Assembly: GCA_002690445.1 (NCBI GenBank)
Contig: NZER01000312.1
Coordinates: forward strand, 1-17,056
Direction: 5' to 3'
DNA from: Candidatus Pacearchaeota archaeon
GTDB lineage: Archaea; Nanoarchaeota; Nanoarchaeia; Pacearchaeales; GW2011-AR1
Length of the DNA: 17,056 bases
The number at the start of each line of letters is the position of its first letter. Position 1 is the stretch's first letter. Below the pieces are notes generated by a model. That model was not told the DNA's origin. It searched no databases and saw nothing but the letters and a program-made list of their open reading frames with translations. A program made the translations under genes and the position numbers. Below are positions 7,669 through 14,255 of the stretch, one piece after another.

Positions 7669-8433
7669 ATGGCTGACGAGATTTTGGGACGGATTGAGAA
7701 ACAAATGGAGGGCAGTAATTTAGCCCTCGCTGCCGTCGCTGATGTTCTCCGTAAGATGGATGAACGTTTGTCTAAGGCAGAAGAAGATGAGTATCAAGCT
7801 GAGGAACGGAGTGCTGCCGATATTGAAAAAGCAGAATTGGTTAAGTCTATCGCTACGGAAGTTTTTGATATGCTTAAGTCCGATAATGGTCTAGATGTAG
7901 ACGGGACTAAAGTACGTTCTGGTGCTAAGATAGCAGCAGGAACAGCTGCGGATGATTCTGCCAAACAGGTAGATCCCACCCGTAAGATTGAAGATGTACA
8001 AGCGACTATTCAAGCGATGCAAATAGCTAAGGAAGGCGATGAGGATGACGAGGACGAGAAGGAACATCCCGCTGAGGAAGATGAAGAAGTTGAGCAAGGA
8101 CATGGATATAAGTCTGTAGAGGAATTGACCAAGCAGTTGAATGACCTCCAATTGCAACTACAAAACGTTGAGGGCAACATCCAGAAACAGGTTCAAACTG
8201 AATCTGAAGAACGTTTGCGGAAGATGGGTTTCCGTGAAGAGACTGGACTGCAAGCTCCCAAACAGATTCAATATGACCTAGGTACTGACGGTACGACTCC
8301 TATTGTTAAACAGCAGACTGAAGGGGATACAGTTGACCAATTGGTTAACCTATCTTACAAAGAATTGCGGGAACTTTCAGCCCGTATTCAGGCTGGTGAA
8401 ACTGAGGGGATTCCCCGTGAGTTGCTAGGCTAA
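7669..8433 (+). CDS. Acidic coiled-coil protein, probable capsid scaffold
   Basis: 254 residues. ATG 7669 is chosen because AAAGGAGG ends seven bases upstream; an in-frame ATG at 7642 has none. Residues 1-70 are helical and charged, a very acidic stretch follows at 123-142 (Glu/Asp runs), and residues 148-185 form a Gln/Leu-rich coiled coil. A helical, positively and negatively charged C-terminus (225-254) resembles the capsid-binding helix of scaffold proteins. A helical, acidic protein placed 17 bases before the major capsid gene and sharing its promoter is the classic scaffold arrangement. Scaffolds diverge too fast for sequence proof; an internal or minor head protein remains possible. 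Confidence 0.65.
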   Translation: MADEILGRIEKQMEGSNLALAAVADVLRKMDERLSKAEEDEYQAEERSAADIEKAELVKSIATEVFDMLKSDNGLDVDGTKVRSGAKIAAGTAADDSAKQVDPTRKIEDVQATIQAMQIAKEGDEDDEDEKEHPAEEDEEVEQGHGYKSVEELTKQLNDLQLQLQNVEGNIQKQVQTESEERLRKMGFREETGLQAPKQIQYDLGTDGTTPIVKQQTEGDTVDQLVNLSYKELRELSARIQAGETEGIPRELLG

Positions 8434-8450
8434 AATAAGGAGAAAGAATT

Positions 8451-9812
8451 ATGGCTAATCCATCACTTGCAGAATATCTAGCTCAGTCGCAACGTGGAAT
8501 GTATCAGTCGGTCTTCGGGCCTGACTATTTGCAGAAGGGTGTCTTCACTGTAGACACAGCGACGGGCATTTTTAATACGACCTATGGTCGTAAAGTTTGG
8601 CAGGCATTGAACAACCAGACCAGGTTCTTCAATGCAATCCCCAGAGTAGTCTGGGGTAACACGGCTGGTTGGCGTGTCAGGAGTGACAGGGGAACTAATC
8701 GTTCCCTGCCTGTGTCTGAGACAGGTGCCCTCCCCGAAGTGGATGTCTCCAATATTGAGACTATATCGAGCTTGCCTCGTATAGTTGCTACGACCTTCGG
8801 TGCTTCCGTGAAGTCCGTCTTCACGGCGCAGATGGAAGGTGGTATCGGAGATGTTCTCGCAATGGAGAACGAACATGCTCAACTTGACCATGTAAAAGAA
8901 ATCAATGAGGAAATGCTTGCGGGGGCTGCTTATATAGTTTCCGCTGGTGCTTCCACTTCGTTCACAGTGCCAGCTGCTATCGCTAAACATTTTAAGATTG
9001 GTGATACGGTTGTTCACTATGATATCAGTGCTGACGATTGGGATACTAATACCCGTGTCGTTTCCGCTGTTAACACCACTACTGGTGTAGTTACTGTTTC
9101 GGCTGCATTCAATGCTACTCCTGCTGATGGCGATGGTATAGCAATTCATGCCCGTGCTGGTATAACCAGCATTGATGACATTGTTGCTGAAGATGGAATG
9201 TCTTTCGGTAACCTAGCTGCTGACCATGCTGACTTCACCGCTAATGGTGGTGTAAGAGCTTACGACCTTACCTTCGGTGGTCGGGTAGCTGGTGGTTGGA
9301 ATGCTGGTGCTTCCGTTTCTTATAACGGTGGTACAGGCCGTGAACTCTCCCTCACTCTTCTTGATACTGCTATCCAGAAGGTTCGGGAAAATGGTGGTGA
9401 GCCAAAGCTCATCCTCATGGGACACGATCAGTATTTCAAACTAGAGCGTTTGTTGAATACCAACCAACGGTATATGGGTCAGGAAGAATATCAGGTAGGC
9501 GTAGGCTCTGAGCGTACCTTCCCTGGTACTCGTACTGGATTGATTCTGGCTACCTATCTAGGTATCCCAATCCTGCCTGATGCAGATGTGCCTAAGTCTG
9601 TATCGACTGCTGATGCCGTTCTTGGTACTAACATTTATGTGTTGGATACCGATTATATGGAAACAGCTGTTGCTCAACCCACTCAATATATTGAGAATCG
9701 GGACTACTTCGCTGCGAACCAGTTGATAGTTCGTGGCCTGTTGTACACGATGGGTGAAATGCGCTGTAAAAATATGTGGGTTCAGGCTAAAATAGCTGAC
9801 CTGAATTCCTAA
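8451..9812 (+). CDS. Major capsid protein (HK97 fold)
   Basis: 453 residues. The N-terminal region (about 45-125) has the expected arm and E-loop pattern with TRFFNAIPRV and a VRSDRG strand. The P-domain spine helix follows near 130-160, and the C-terminal A-domain shows LILMGHDQYFKLERLL (320-335), GIPILPD (371-377), NIYVLDTDYMETAV (394-407) and the last strands with RGLLYTMGEMRCKNM (428-442). Residues about 161-236 are Thr/Val/Ala-rich beta sequence (FTVPAAIAKHFKIGDTVV, then VVTVSAAF) that looks like an inserted beta-barrel domain. Codon use is richer in C-ending codons and the segment looks higher in GC than its neighbours, as expected for the most expressed gene. GGAG lies just upstream of the start. 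A strong hairpin follows it. Confidence 0.88.
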   Translation: MANPSLAEYLAQSQRGMYQSVFGPDYLQKGVFTVDTATGIFNTTYGRKVWQALNNQTRFFNAIPRVVWGNTAGWRVRSDRGTNRSLPVSETGALPEVDVSNIETISSLPRIVATTFGASVKSVFTAQMEGGIGDVLAMENEHAQLDHVKEINEEMLAGAAYIVSAGASTSFTVPAAIAKHFKIGDTVVHYDISADDWDTNTRVVSAVNTTTGVVTVSAAFNATPADGDGIAIHARAGITSIDDIVAEDGMSFGNLAADHADFTANGGVRAYDLTFGGRVAGGWNAGASVSYNGGTGRELSLTLLDTAIQKVRENGGEPKLILMGHDQYFKLERLLNTNQRYMGQEEYQVGVGSERTFPGTRTGLILATYLGIPILPDADVPKSVSTADAVLGTNIYVLDTDYMETAVAQPTQYIENRDYFAANQLIVRGLLYTMGEMRCKNMWVQAKIADLNS

Positions 9813-9822
9813 TTAATTTGAA

Positions 9823-9859
9823 GGGATGGGAGTCGAAAGGCTCCCATCCCCTCTTCCAT
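9823..9859 (+). terminator. Hairpin terminator after the capsid gene
   Basis: GGGATGGGAG (9823-9832) pairs perfectly with CTCCCATCCC (9841-9850) around an eight-base loop, ten base pairs in all. The tail CTCTTCCATT is pyrimidine-rich but poor in T runs, so termination may be partial. That would lower expression of downstream genes relative to capsid and protect the capsid mRNA 3' end. Confidence 0.7.
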
Positions 9860-9881
9860 TTAAATACGGAGGTCTAACCCT

Positions 9882-10160
9882 ATGGCTACTGTTGATACTC
9901 AGGAAGCGTTAGACATTAAGTTAGCCGTATACATGGAAAGGCTGGATAGTTATATTGAAAGCCAAACCAAGTTGAATGAGAAAATGTGTTCTAAGTTGGA
10001 ATCGTTAGATACTAATTTAGATGAGTTATATGAATGGAAAAGTAAATTAACAGGAATGAAATCAGCCTACCTGGGAGTGGGGTTATTGTTTATACATACC
10101 ATCGCTATCATGGGAGGTTTGACGGCACTCTTTAAATGGTTTCTTTCAGGAGATAAATAA
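9882..10160 (+). CDS. Coiled-coil protein with C-terminal membrane helix (holin/XhlA-like)
   Basis: 92 residues. Residues 8-57 are an amphipathic coiled coil with regular Leu/hydrophobic spacing and many Lys/Glu/Asp. Residues 64-87 (LGVGLLFIHTIAIMGGLTAL) form one membrane helix, followed by a short basic-acidic end. This order, a soluble helix then one C-terminal membrane helix, is that of XhlA-like or holin-accessory proteins; a membrane-anchored minor protein is the alternative. GGAGG lies eight bases before the ATG, and the stop is two bases before the next start. Its position inside the head genes rather than beside a lysin makes the lysis call uncertain. Confidence 0.75.
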   Translation: MATVDTQEALDIKLAVYMERLDSYIESQTKLNEKMCSKLESLDTNLDELYEWKSKLTGMKSAYLGVGLLFIHTIAIMGGLTALFKWFLSGDK

Positions 10161-10162
10161 AT

Positions 10163-11074
10163 ATGGCAAATGAACGAGCCAACGAATGGGCATCTTGGGA
10201 AGTAGACCCTAGTACTAGAACCAGTGTTCATGCTTTTACAAAGTATGCCCCGATTACCGCTACCCTTTCCACTACTGCTGCCGATGTATTTACTGTAGAT
10301 AGAGGTATTCCTTCTGTTAATTTAGTGAGGAATCCATCTATTGAATTAAATGCTTTGACAGAGTTTACTGCATCTGGAGCAGCCATTGCTCAAAGTAGTG
10401 CTCAAGCTGCTACTGGAACATACTCCCTTTTAGTTAACCCTGCTAACTCTGCTGCTGGTGAAGGGTTTTATTATACTACTCCTAATCTAGTAGGTCATCC
10501 TGAAGGGTCTTATTTAGTAGCGAGTGCAGAAGTTAGGGGAGCATCCGCATCGGGAAATGTTAGACTTGTACTACAAGATAGTAGTGGGGTAGAATTAGCT
10601 ACCAGTGCTACACATAGTTTAACCGCAGGCTTCCTGAAAATATCGGCACAATGTTTGGTAGGCCGACCTCCTGCTACTTATAGAGTAGCGATTCTTTCTG
10701 TTGCTCAACACAATATAGATTTTTATGTAGATAAAATGCATGTGGAAGTTAGACAAGATAGTACGATTCCTGATTATGTGGATGGCGCACAAGGTGTCAA
10801 TTATGAATGGACGGGAACCGCTAATGCTTCTGAGTCTAAACGTCGAGCAGGAATGTCTGTAATGCGGGGGCTACGAATAAAGAATGACCACGGGTCAATT
10901 GCTGTATATGTAGCCTTTGACCAGACAGCTTCAGCAACTACTGGTTTCCAGATTGCGGCGGGTGAAGTTTTTGAAACGGTATGGCCTGTCGATTTTAGAA
11001 CTAGAATATCTGCGGTAGCAGCATCTGGTACACCAGCCATACATGGAGTAGTATGGGGAATACATCAGGGGTAA
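10163..11074 (+). CDS. Carbohydrate-binding-like decoration or fibre protein
   Basis: 303 residues. Residues 53-198 read as a beta-sandwich of the carbohydrate-binding CBM4/9 type: NLVRNPSIEL (53-62), then the Ala/Ser-rich AQAATGTYSLLV (80-91) and a run of alternating strands ending in FYVDKMHVE (187-195). YVDGAQGVNYEWTGTANASE (205-224) is the short linker that follows such modules in many phage fibre proteins. The last 75 residues form another beta domain (IAVYVAFDQ, GFQIAAGEVFETVWP). Lying after capsid, it may decorate the head and bind host or mucus glycans; a tail or neck fibre is possible. The last 22 bases overlap the next gene. Confidence 0.65.
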   Translation: MANERANEWASWEVDPSTRTSVHAFTKYAPITATLSTTAADVFTVDRGIPSVNLVRNPSIELNALTEFTASGAAIAQSSAQAATGTYSLLVNPANSAAGEGFYYTTPNLVGHPEGSYLVASAEVRGASASGNVRLVLQDSSGVELATSATHSLTAGFLKISAQCLVGRPPATYRVAILSVAQHNIDFYVDKMHVEVRQDSTIPDYVDGAQGVNYEWTGTANASESKRRAGMSVMRGLRIKNDHGSIAVYVAFDQTASATTGFQIAAGEVFETVWPVDFRTRISAVAASGTPAIHGVVWGIHQG

Positions 11075-12717
11075 CCCTCCCAGTCTTTGGGATGATTCCA
11101 ACACCACAATCATGGAAGCCTCAACTAGATAGCTTAGTAGAGTCTTCAGGTATTCTTGCCTTGTTAGAAAAACAGGTGGGAACTACTACTCTCCAAGATA
11201 TCTCTCATGCCTTGGATGAATATCTGAGATTATTTAAAGCGGGTATTGCATCTAGTGCTGAAGTTCTTACGTTGTCTAGAGCCTTTCCTGATAATGAAGA
11301 TTTTATGCAGGCTGCTGCTCGTATAGAGAATGACCCTGTAGTAGTAGGTGGCCCTGCATCTGTTGAAATGATTGATAGGGAAGGGCATCTGATTACTACT
11401 AATGCTTTAACTAAAGCCTTCGATAAGTACATGAGTAATTTCCGTACAAGAAATGCTATGGTACTTCATTCAGATGTTCAGGTTGGCTGGGCTTTGCCTG
11501 CGTATATCTCTAAAGGTGGACAGATATTTAAGTCTGGTGTAGGCGACCAGGGTTTGTTCTTTATTACAGAAGTCCGTGATGATACCCGTATAGCTAAACG
11601 AGTCATCGAACAAATCAATGAGGGAAAGCTTAAGAGTTATTCCATTGCAGGGTCTGCGACTAAGGTACAGAACATGCAGAAAGGATTGACTCCCTACATG
11701 CAAGTAGATGATTTGGAATTGGCTGAAGTTACTGTCTGTGAAAAAGGAGTAAACCAAGGAGCCAACTTCGATGTACTGAAAGGAATGTTTCTGGAATCTA
11801 GTGGCACCTGTATTGATGGTAGTTGTCTCATACAGAAAGAGGGAGAACTAGATATGCAAACAGGTTCCCAAACTGGGAAGCTTGGTAAGGAACAAGTACA
11901 GTATAGGGATGCTTCGGAACCAGAAAAGAATGCTGGGATTATGTGTGGTACTTGTAAATATTATAATCCTGGTATGAGTGACTGTGATGTAGTGAATGGA
12001 ATGATTATGCCAGGTGATTGGTGTTCAGTCTTTGCACCGATAGATGATTCTCCTGTATTAGAAAATGAAAATAATGTCAGAGAGATTATGGTACTGAGTG
12101 AAGATGGCACGATAGACTTTTCAAAATCTTTTTCTAACTGGCTAGAGAAAGTATCGTATACTGTAGACTTAGGGGATACTAATATGAATGGCCCATCTGA
12201 GCTAGACTTGAAGTTTCCAGGCTGGCGCAGAAATCCTGATGAATATAAAGAGGAAATAGAACGTATGGATATGCATAAAGCTGACGACCATGCTCGTCCC
12301 AAAAAACAGAAGAGTACGCCTGACCTGTACAAAGCCTTTGGAATTCATAAAGAGGATAGATATAAAAGACCTGGGGAACCAGACCCTATGGCTGGTGACC
12401 ATTCTATGGCTACACTAAATAATCAGGGTGGAAGGGAAGTTGAACATCATCAACTCTTAAGGGAATACGGATTCCCTTCAGAGGTTCCACCTGAGGCTGC
12501 ACGGTATGTCCCTGTATATGAAACAGAGACTAATGATTGGGGATGTCCTATGCATGTTAAGCCCCCTTGGACAGTGAATGAAGGTGGGCAGCATTTAGGT
12601 GAGACGCATGTTGAAGATGCTCTCCATTCTCAAGATTTAGCAGGGCGAGTGGCTAAAGAGTTCTTCACATGGATGAAGAAACAAACCTGTACTTGTGGAC
12701 AAAGCCCCCAAAGCTAA
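11053..12717 (+). CDS. XkdF-like prohead serine protease with Cys-rich module
   Basis: 554 residues. Residues 95-245 match the XkdF/S78-type prohead protease: an entry strand SVEMIDREGHLITTN (103-117), catalytic H139 in VLHSD, a beta region ending in GLFFITEVRDD (167-177), then the helix KRVIEQINEGKLKSYSIAG (182-200) holding the probable nucleophile S197, and ELAEVTVCEKGVN (222-234). It would cut scaffold and capsid termini during maturation. Residues 298-324 hold C298, C301, C311 and C324 (CGTCKYY ... PGDWCSVF), a compact metal or iron-sulfur module seen on some phage proteases. The C-terminal 220 residues are charged, unrecognised, and end with CTCG. GGAG lies four bases before the start, which overlaps the preceding gene by 22 bases. 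Placement after capsid and its long tail are unusual. Confidence 0.75.
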   Translation: MGNTSGVTLPVFGMIPTPQSWKPQLDSLVESSGILALLEKQVGTTTLQDISHALDEYLRLFKAGIASSAEVLTLSRAFPDNEDFMQAAARIENDPVVVGGPASVEMIDREGHLITTNALTKAFDKYMSNFRTRNAMVLHSDVQVGWALPAYISKGGQIFKSGVGDQGLFFITEVRDDTRIAKRVIEQINEGKLKSYSIAGSATKVQNMQKGLTPYMQVDDLELAEVTVCEKGVNQGANFDVLKGMFLESSGTCIDGSCLIQKEGELDMQTGSQTGKLGKEQVQYRDASEPEKNAGIMCGTCKYYNPGMSDCDVVNGMIMPGDWCSVFAPIDDSPVLENENNVREIMVLSEDGTIDFSKSFSNWLEKVSYTVDLGDTNMNGPSELDLKFPGWRRNPDEYKEEIERMDMHKADDHARPKKQKSTPDLYKAFGIHKEDRYKRPGEPDPMAGDHSMATLNNQGGREVEHHQLLREYGFPSEVPPEAARYVPVYETETNDWGCPMHVKPPWTVNEGGQHLGETHVEDALHSQDLAGRVAKEFFTWMKKQTCTCGQSPQS

Positions 12718-12720
12718 TAA

Positions 12721-12745
12721 ATTTTTGGCACGGTTATGTTATAAT
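12721..12745 (+). promoter_or_regulatory. Promoter-like site C, overlapping a terminator
   Basis: ATTTTT block, then GGTTATGT and TATAAT (12740-12745), giving TGtTATAAT. Expected start is near 12752, inside the left arm of the following hairpin, so transcripts begun here would lack the full stem. It would serve the cysteine-rich gene cluster. A further TATAAT at 12781-12786 lies too close to the ribosome binding site to be convincing. Confidence 0.5.
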
Positions 12746-12747
12746 GG

Positions 12748-12777
12748 GGGGTAGCTTTTCGGCTACCCCTTTCTTTT
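12748..12777 (+). terminator. Intrinsic terminator after the prohead protease operon
   Basis: GGGGTAGC (12748-12755) pairs perfectly with GCTACCCC (12762-12769) around TTTTCG, followed directly by TTTCTTTT. This is a textbook Rho-independent terminator. It would end the capsid-protease transcript before the cysteine-rich genes. Confidence 0.85.
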
Positions 12778-12805
12778 GGGTATAATAAGATAAGGAGGTG
12801 AGAGT

Positions 12806-13072
12806 ATGACGCAGATAAAACTATGGCCTAAAGACCCTGATTGTACATGTGAAGAATGTACTTGCGACCAATCTTCCTTTGGGGAGAACAGAGAATGTGA
12901 TTGCATGGCATGTGATTGCATGGCATGTGATTGCGAGAAGTGTCATCCAAACAGATGTTTTTGTAATGACCATGCCCAAGAACTAAAAGGTCTTTGTGAA
13001 TGTGCCGATGGGTGTGATTGTACTTGTACTTGTTGTGATGACTGTGTAAATAAGAATAAAGGAGGTGAATAG
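12806..13072 (+). CDS. Metallothionein-like protein, 21 Cys in 88 residues
   Basis: Nearly a quarter of the residues are cysteine, arranged as CxC, CxxC and CC pairs in three groups: CTCEECTC (13-20), the central CDCMACDCMACDCEKC with CFC following (about 32-54), and CECADGCDCTCTCCDDC at the C-terminus. Acidic residues fill the spacers; there is no signal peptide and no long hydrophobic stretch. This is the composition of metallothioneins, small cytosolic proteins that bind zinc, copper or cadmium in thiolate clusters, though no named family pattern is recognised. AGGAGG at 12793-12798 precedes the ATG. The middle is built from a 15-base tandem repeat. It heads a cluster of small Cys-rich genes between two terminators. 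Metal storage, detoxification, redox buffering or stealing metals from host enzymes are all possible. Confidence 0.75.
   Translation: MTQIKLWPKDPDCTCEECTCDQSSFGENRECDCMACDCMACDCEKCHPNRCFCNDHAQELKGLCECADGCDCTCTCCDDCVNKNKGGE
12896..12934 (+). repeat. 15-base tandem repeat, 2.6 copies
   Basis: The unit TGTGATTGCATGGCA occurs at 12896-12910 and again exactly at 12911-12925, followed by the first nine bases of a third copy. Each unit encodes five residues, giving the Cys-Asp-Cys-Met-Ala periodicity of the metallothionein-like protein. Identical copies point to recent slippage expansion. Confidence 0.9.
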
Positions 13073-13077
13073 AAATC

Positions 13078-13233
13078 ATGGAGGTTATCGTATCAGCAAT
13101 AGTATGCATTGGAGTATGCATGGGATTAGTATGTGGATGTAAGATGAAATGTATAACGCTTTCTAAAGGGGGCTTACCGAATATGTCTGAAGCTCAGTGG
13201 GCACATTATTTTAATGAGGGTGGGGACATATGA
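13078..13233 (+). CDS. Cys-containing small membrane protein
   Basis: 51 residues. The N-terminal helix VIVSAIVCIGVCMGLVCGC (3-21) is hydrophobic and carries four cysteines, followed by a basic CKMKC segment (21-25). This is either a membrane anchor or a signal sequence with a cytosolic 25-residue tail ending in a Trp/Tyr/acidic patch. The ribosome binding site AGGAGG at 13060-13065 lies inside the end of the metallothionein-like gene, 12 bases upstream. The TGA overlaps the next start. Cysteines clustered on one end of a membrane helix could bind metal or form disulfides. No family recognised. Confidence 0.55.
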   Translation: MEVIVSAIVCIGVCMGLVCGCKMKCITLSKGGLPNMSEAQWAHYFNEGGDI

Positions 13234-13358
13234 GGAAGAGTTGGGTACGCTGCCCAGGCTGTAATCGAAAACAACATGCTAAGACTGTTAAGGCTGGTAC
13301 AATGTGTACTCCCTGTGCTAAGCAGGGTAAGACTATTCAGGCAGGAAGATTTAAATAA
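13230..13358 (+). CDS. 42-residue zinc-ribbon protein
   Basis: C8-x2-C11 (RCPGC) and C26-x2-C29 (MCTPC), spaced 14 residues apart, form a compact four-cysteine zinc site; most of the remainder is basic (about ten Lys/Arg). The ATG overlaps the previous stop as ATGA, and GAGGGTGGGG lies just upstream. Small basic zinc ribbons often bind nucleic acid or a transcription or translation protein, but the partner cannot be told from sequence. It belongs to the Cys-rich cluster. Confidence 0.65.
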   Translation: MRKSWVRCPGCNRKQHAKTVKAGTMCTPCAKQGKTIQAGRFK

Positions 13359-13393
13359 AGTATAAAATTTTAAAGAAAGGATAGGAGGATATA

Positions 13394-13531
13394 ATGAAAC
13401 AAACGTTTGAAGATGGTAAATGTGTCTGTGTATATGAAGAAGGTAAGGAAGAATGTGTATGTGTGTGTTGTAAATGTGTGTATCCAGAAGGGGAAGAAAA
13501 TTGTGTCTGTGTTCCCTGTGAGTCTAACTAA
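13394..13531 (+). CDS. Second metallothionein-like protein, 10 Cys in 45 residues
   Basis: 45 residues with Cys at 10, 12, 21, 23, 25, 26, 28, 37, 39 and 42. Three imperfect copies of a CVCV block (10-13, 21-24, 37-40), separated by acidic Glu/Gly turns, suggest an internal triplication. The only other notable content is Glu, Lys and Val; there is no signal peptide. AGGAGG precedes the ATG by six bases. It is unlike the 88-residue protein in order (valine spacers instead of Asp/Thr), so they may have arisen separately or bind different metals. A metal-thiolate protein is the best reading; no named family is recognised. Confidence 0.65.
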   Translation: MKQTFEDGKCVCVYEEGKEECVCVCCKCVYPEGEENCVCVPCESN

Positions 13532-13565
13532 GACCACAAAATAGAAGAGGACTAGGACGTAGATA

Positions 13566-13715
13566 ATGTTCAGACCACAAATGTTTATTGCTATTTTAGC
13601 ATTGGGGGTGATAGCTATATGGGGATTACGGATAGACCATGTTGAAATTGCATCTATGTGTGCAGGAGGTATAATAGCATTGGGTATGAAACTGTTGGAT
13701 ATTGACCCTAAGTAA
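13566..13715 (+). CDS. Two-helix membrane peptide, holin-like
   Basis: 49 residues. A short basic start (MFRPQ) leads into a first membrane helix (FIAILALGVIAIWGL, 7-21), a charged turn RIDHVE, and a second helix (IASMCAGGIIALGMKLL, 28-44), ending in acidic-basic residues. Two helices joined by a tight charged turn are typical of class II holins and other small phage inner-membrane proteins. GAGGAC lies upstream. It is the last gene before a strong terminator. No endolysin gene is visible nearby, so the lysis role stays open. Confidence 0.6.
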   Translation: MFRPQMFIAILALGVIAIWGLRIDHVEIASMCAGGIIALGMKLLDIDPK

Positions 13716-13742
13716 TAAGGGGGTGATCCTCATCTGCAACTG

Positions 13743-13781
13743 CGCCGTGACCAAATGACTATCACGGCGTTGTTGTTTTTT
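13743..13781 (+). terminator. Strong intrinsic terminator closing the Cys-rich cluster
   Basis: CGCCGTGA (13743-13750) pairs perfectly with TCACGGCG (13762-13769) around an 11-base loop, followed by TTGTTGTTTTTT. The tail runs into the T-rich upstream block of the next promoter. Confidence 0.88.
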
Positions 13782-13799
13782 GGACGTTTGTGGTATACT
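13775..13799 (+). promoter_or_regulatory. Promoter-like site D, abutting a terminator
   Basis: GTTTTTTGG, then CGTTTGTGG and TATACT (13794-13799): the shared pattern with TGgTATACT. TTGTTG with an 18-base spacer could act as a -35 box. The T-tract of the preceding terminator doubles as its upstream block. It would express the metallopeptidase gene. Confidence 0.55.
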
Positions 13800-13832
13800 A
13801 GAAGATGCCCAAAATTTTTGCGGGGGGGCCAA

Positions 13833-14252
13833 GTGAGAACTGAGAGTTTAAATACATACATAAAGACATTGGCAGAGTCACCAAGGGTGCGAGGTTTCAT
13901 TACTCAATATGGTAATCAGCAATTCAAATGTCCACCTGTGGTAGTTGTTCCGTCGTGTGGTTCATTAGTGGCTGCATTAACTTACGGTAAGAATCTTATT
14001 GAAGTGTCCTCATGGATATTAGTAAATGATTTTGAAACCTATAGAGTCTTACGACATGAGTTTGCTCATGTCATTAAAGCGCATTGTGAGATACCTGGTA
14101 CACCTCATGGTAAAGAATATATACAAAGTTTAAAAAATGTATCCCCAGATACTTGGCGTAAAGATAGGCACTGGTATCCTAACCTTGATATAGAGGAGGC
14201 TAGATTAAAGATGCATCCCAAATCTAAGACAATAATAAATAGAGTGAGGTGA
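13833..14252 (+). CDS. SprT-like zinc metallopeptidase
   Basis: 139 residues. HEFAH at 75-79 is the HExxH zinc site with E76 as catalytic base, and H92 in PHG supplies a third ligand, as in SprT-like and related minimal metallopeptidases. TWRKDRHWYPN (107-117) follows, and a single Cys pair (C33, C42) lies upstream. The GTG start at 13833 is preferred: an in-frame ATG at 13755 lies inside the terminator and upstream of the promoter, and so cannot be in this transcript. A G-rich run just upstream (13822-13828) may serve as ribosome binding site. Some family members act on DNA-bound or stalled proteins; here a host or virion substrate is possible. Confidence 0.7.
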   Translation: MRTESLNTYIKTLAESPRVRGFITQYGNQQFKCPPVVVVPSCGSLVAALTYGKNLIEVSSWILVNDFETYRVLRHEFAHVIKAHCEIPGTPHGKEYIQSLKNVSPDTWRKDRHWYPNLDIEEARLKMHPKSKTIINRVR

Positions 14253-14255
14253 TAG

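Noticed and set aside
8478..9149. Long minus-strand open frame opposite the capsid gene
   Set aside because: It mirrors the well-supported capsid frame, has no ribosome binding site, and its product is a Ser/Arg-rich antisense translation. The same applies to all other minus-strand frames in the window.
12781..12786. Second TATAAT before the 88-residue Cys-rich gene
   Set aside because: A start about seven bases on would remove part of the AGGAGG site at 12793; the promoter at 12740 is better placed.
13755..13832. N-terminal extension of the metallopeptidase from ATG 13755
   Set aside because: That ATG lies inside the terminator loop and upstream of the promoter; the extension is hydrophobic and basic, with no ribosome binding site.
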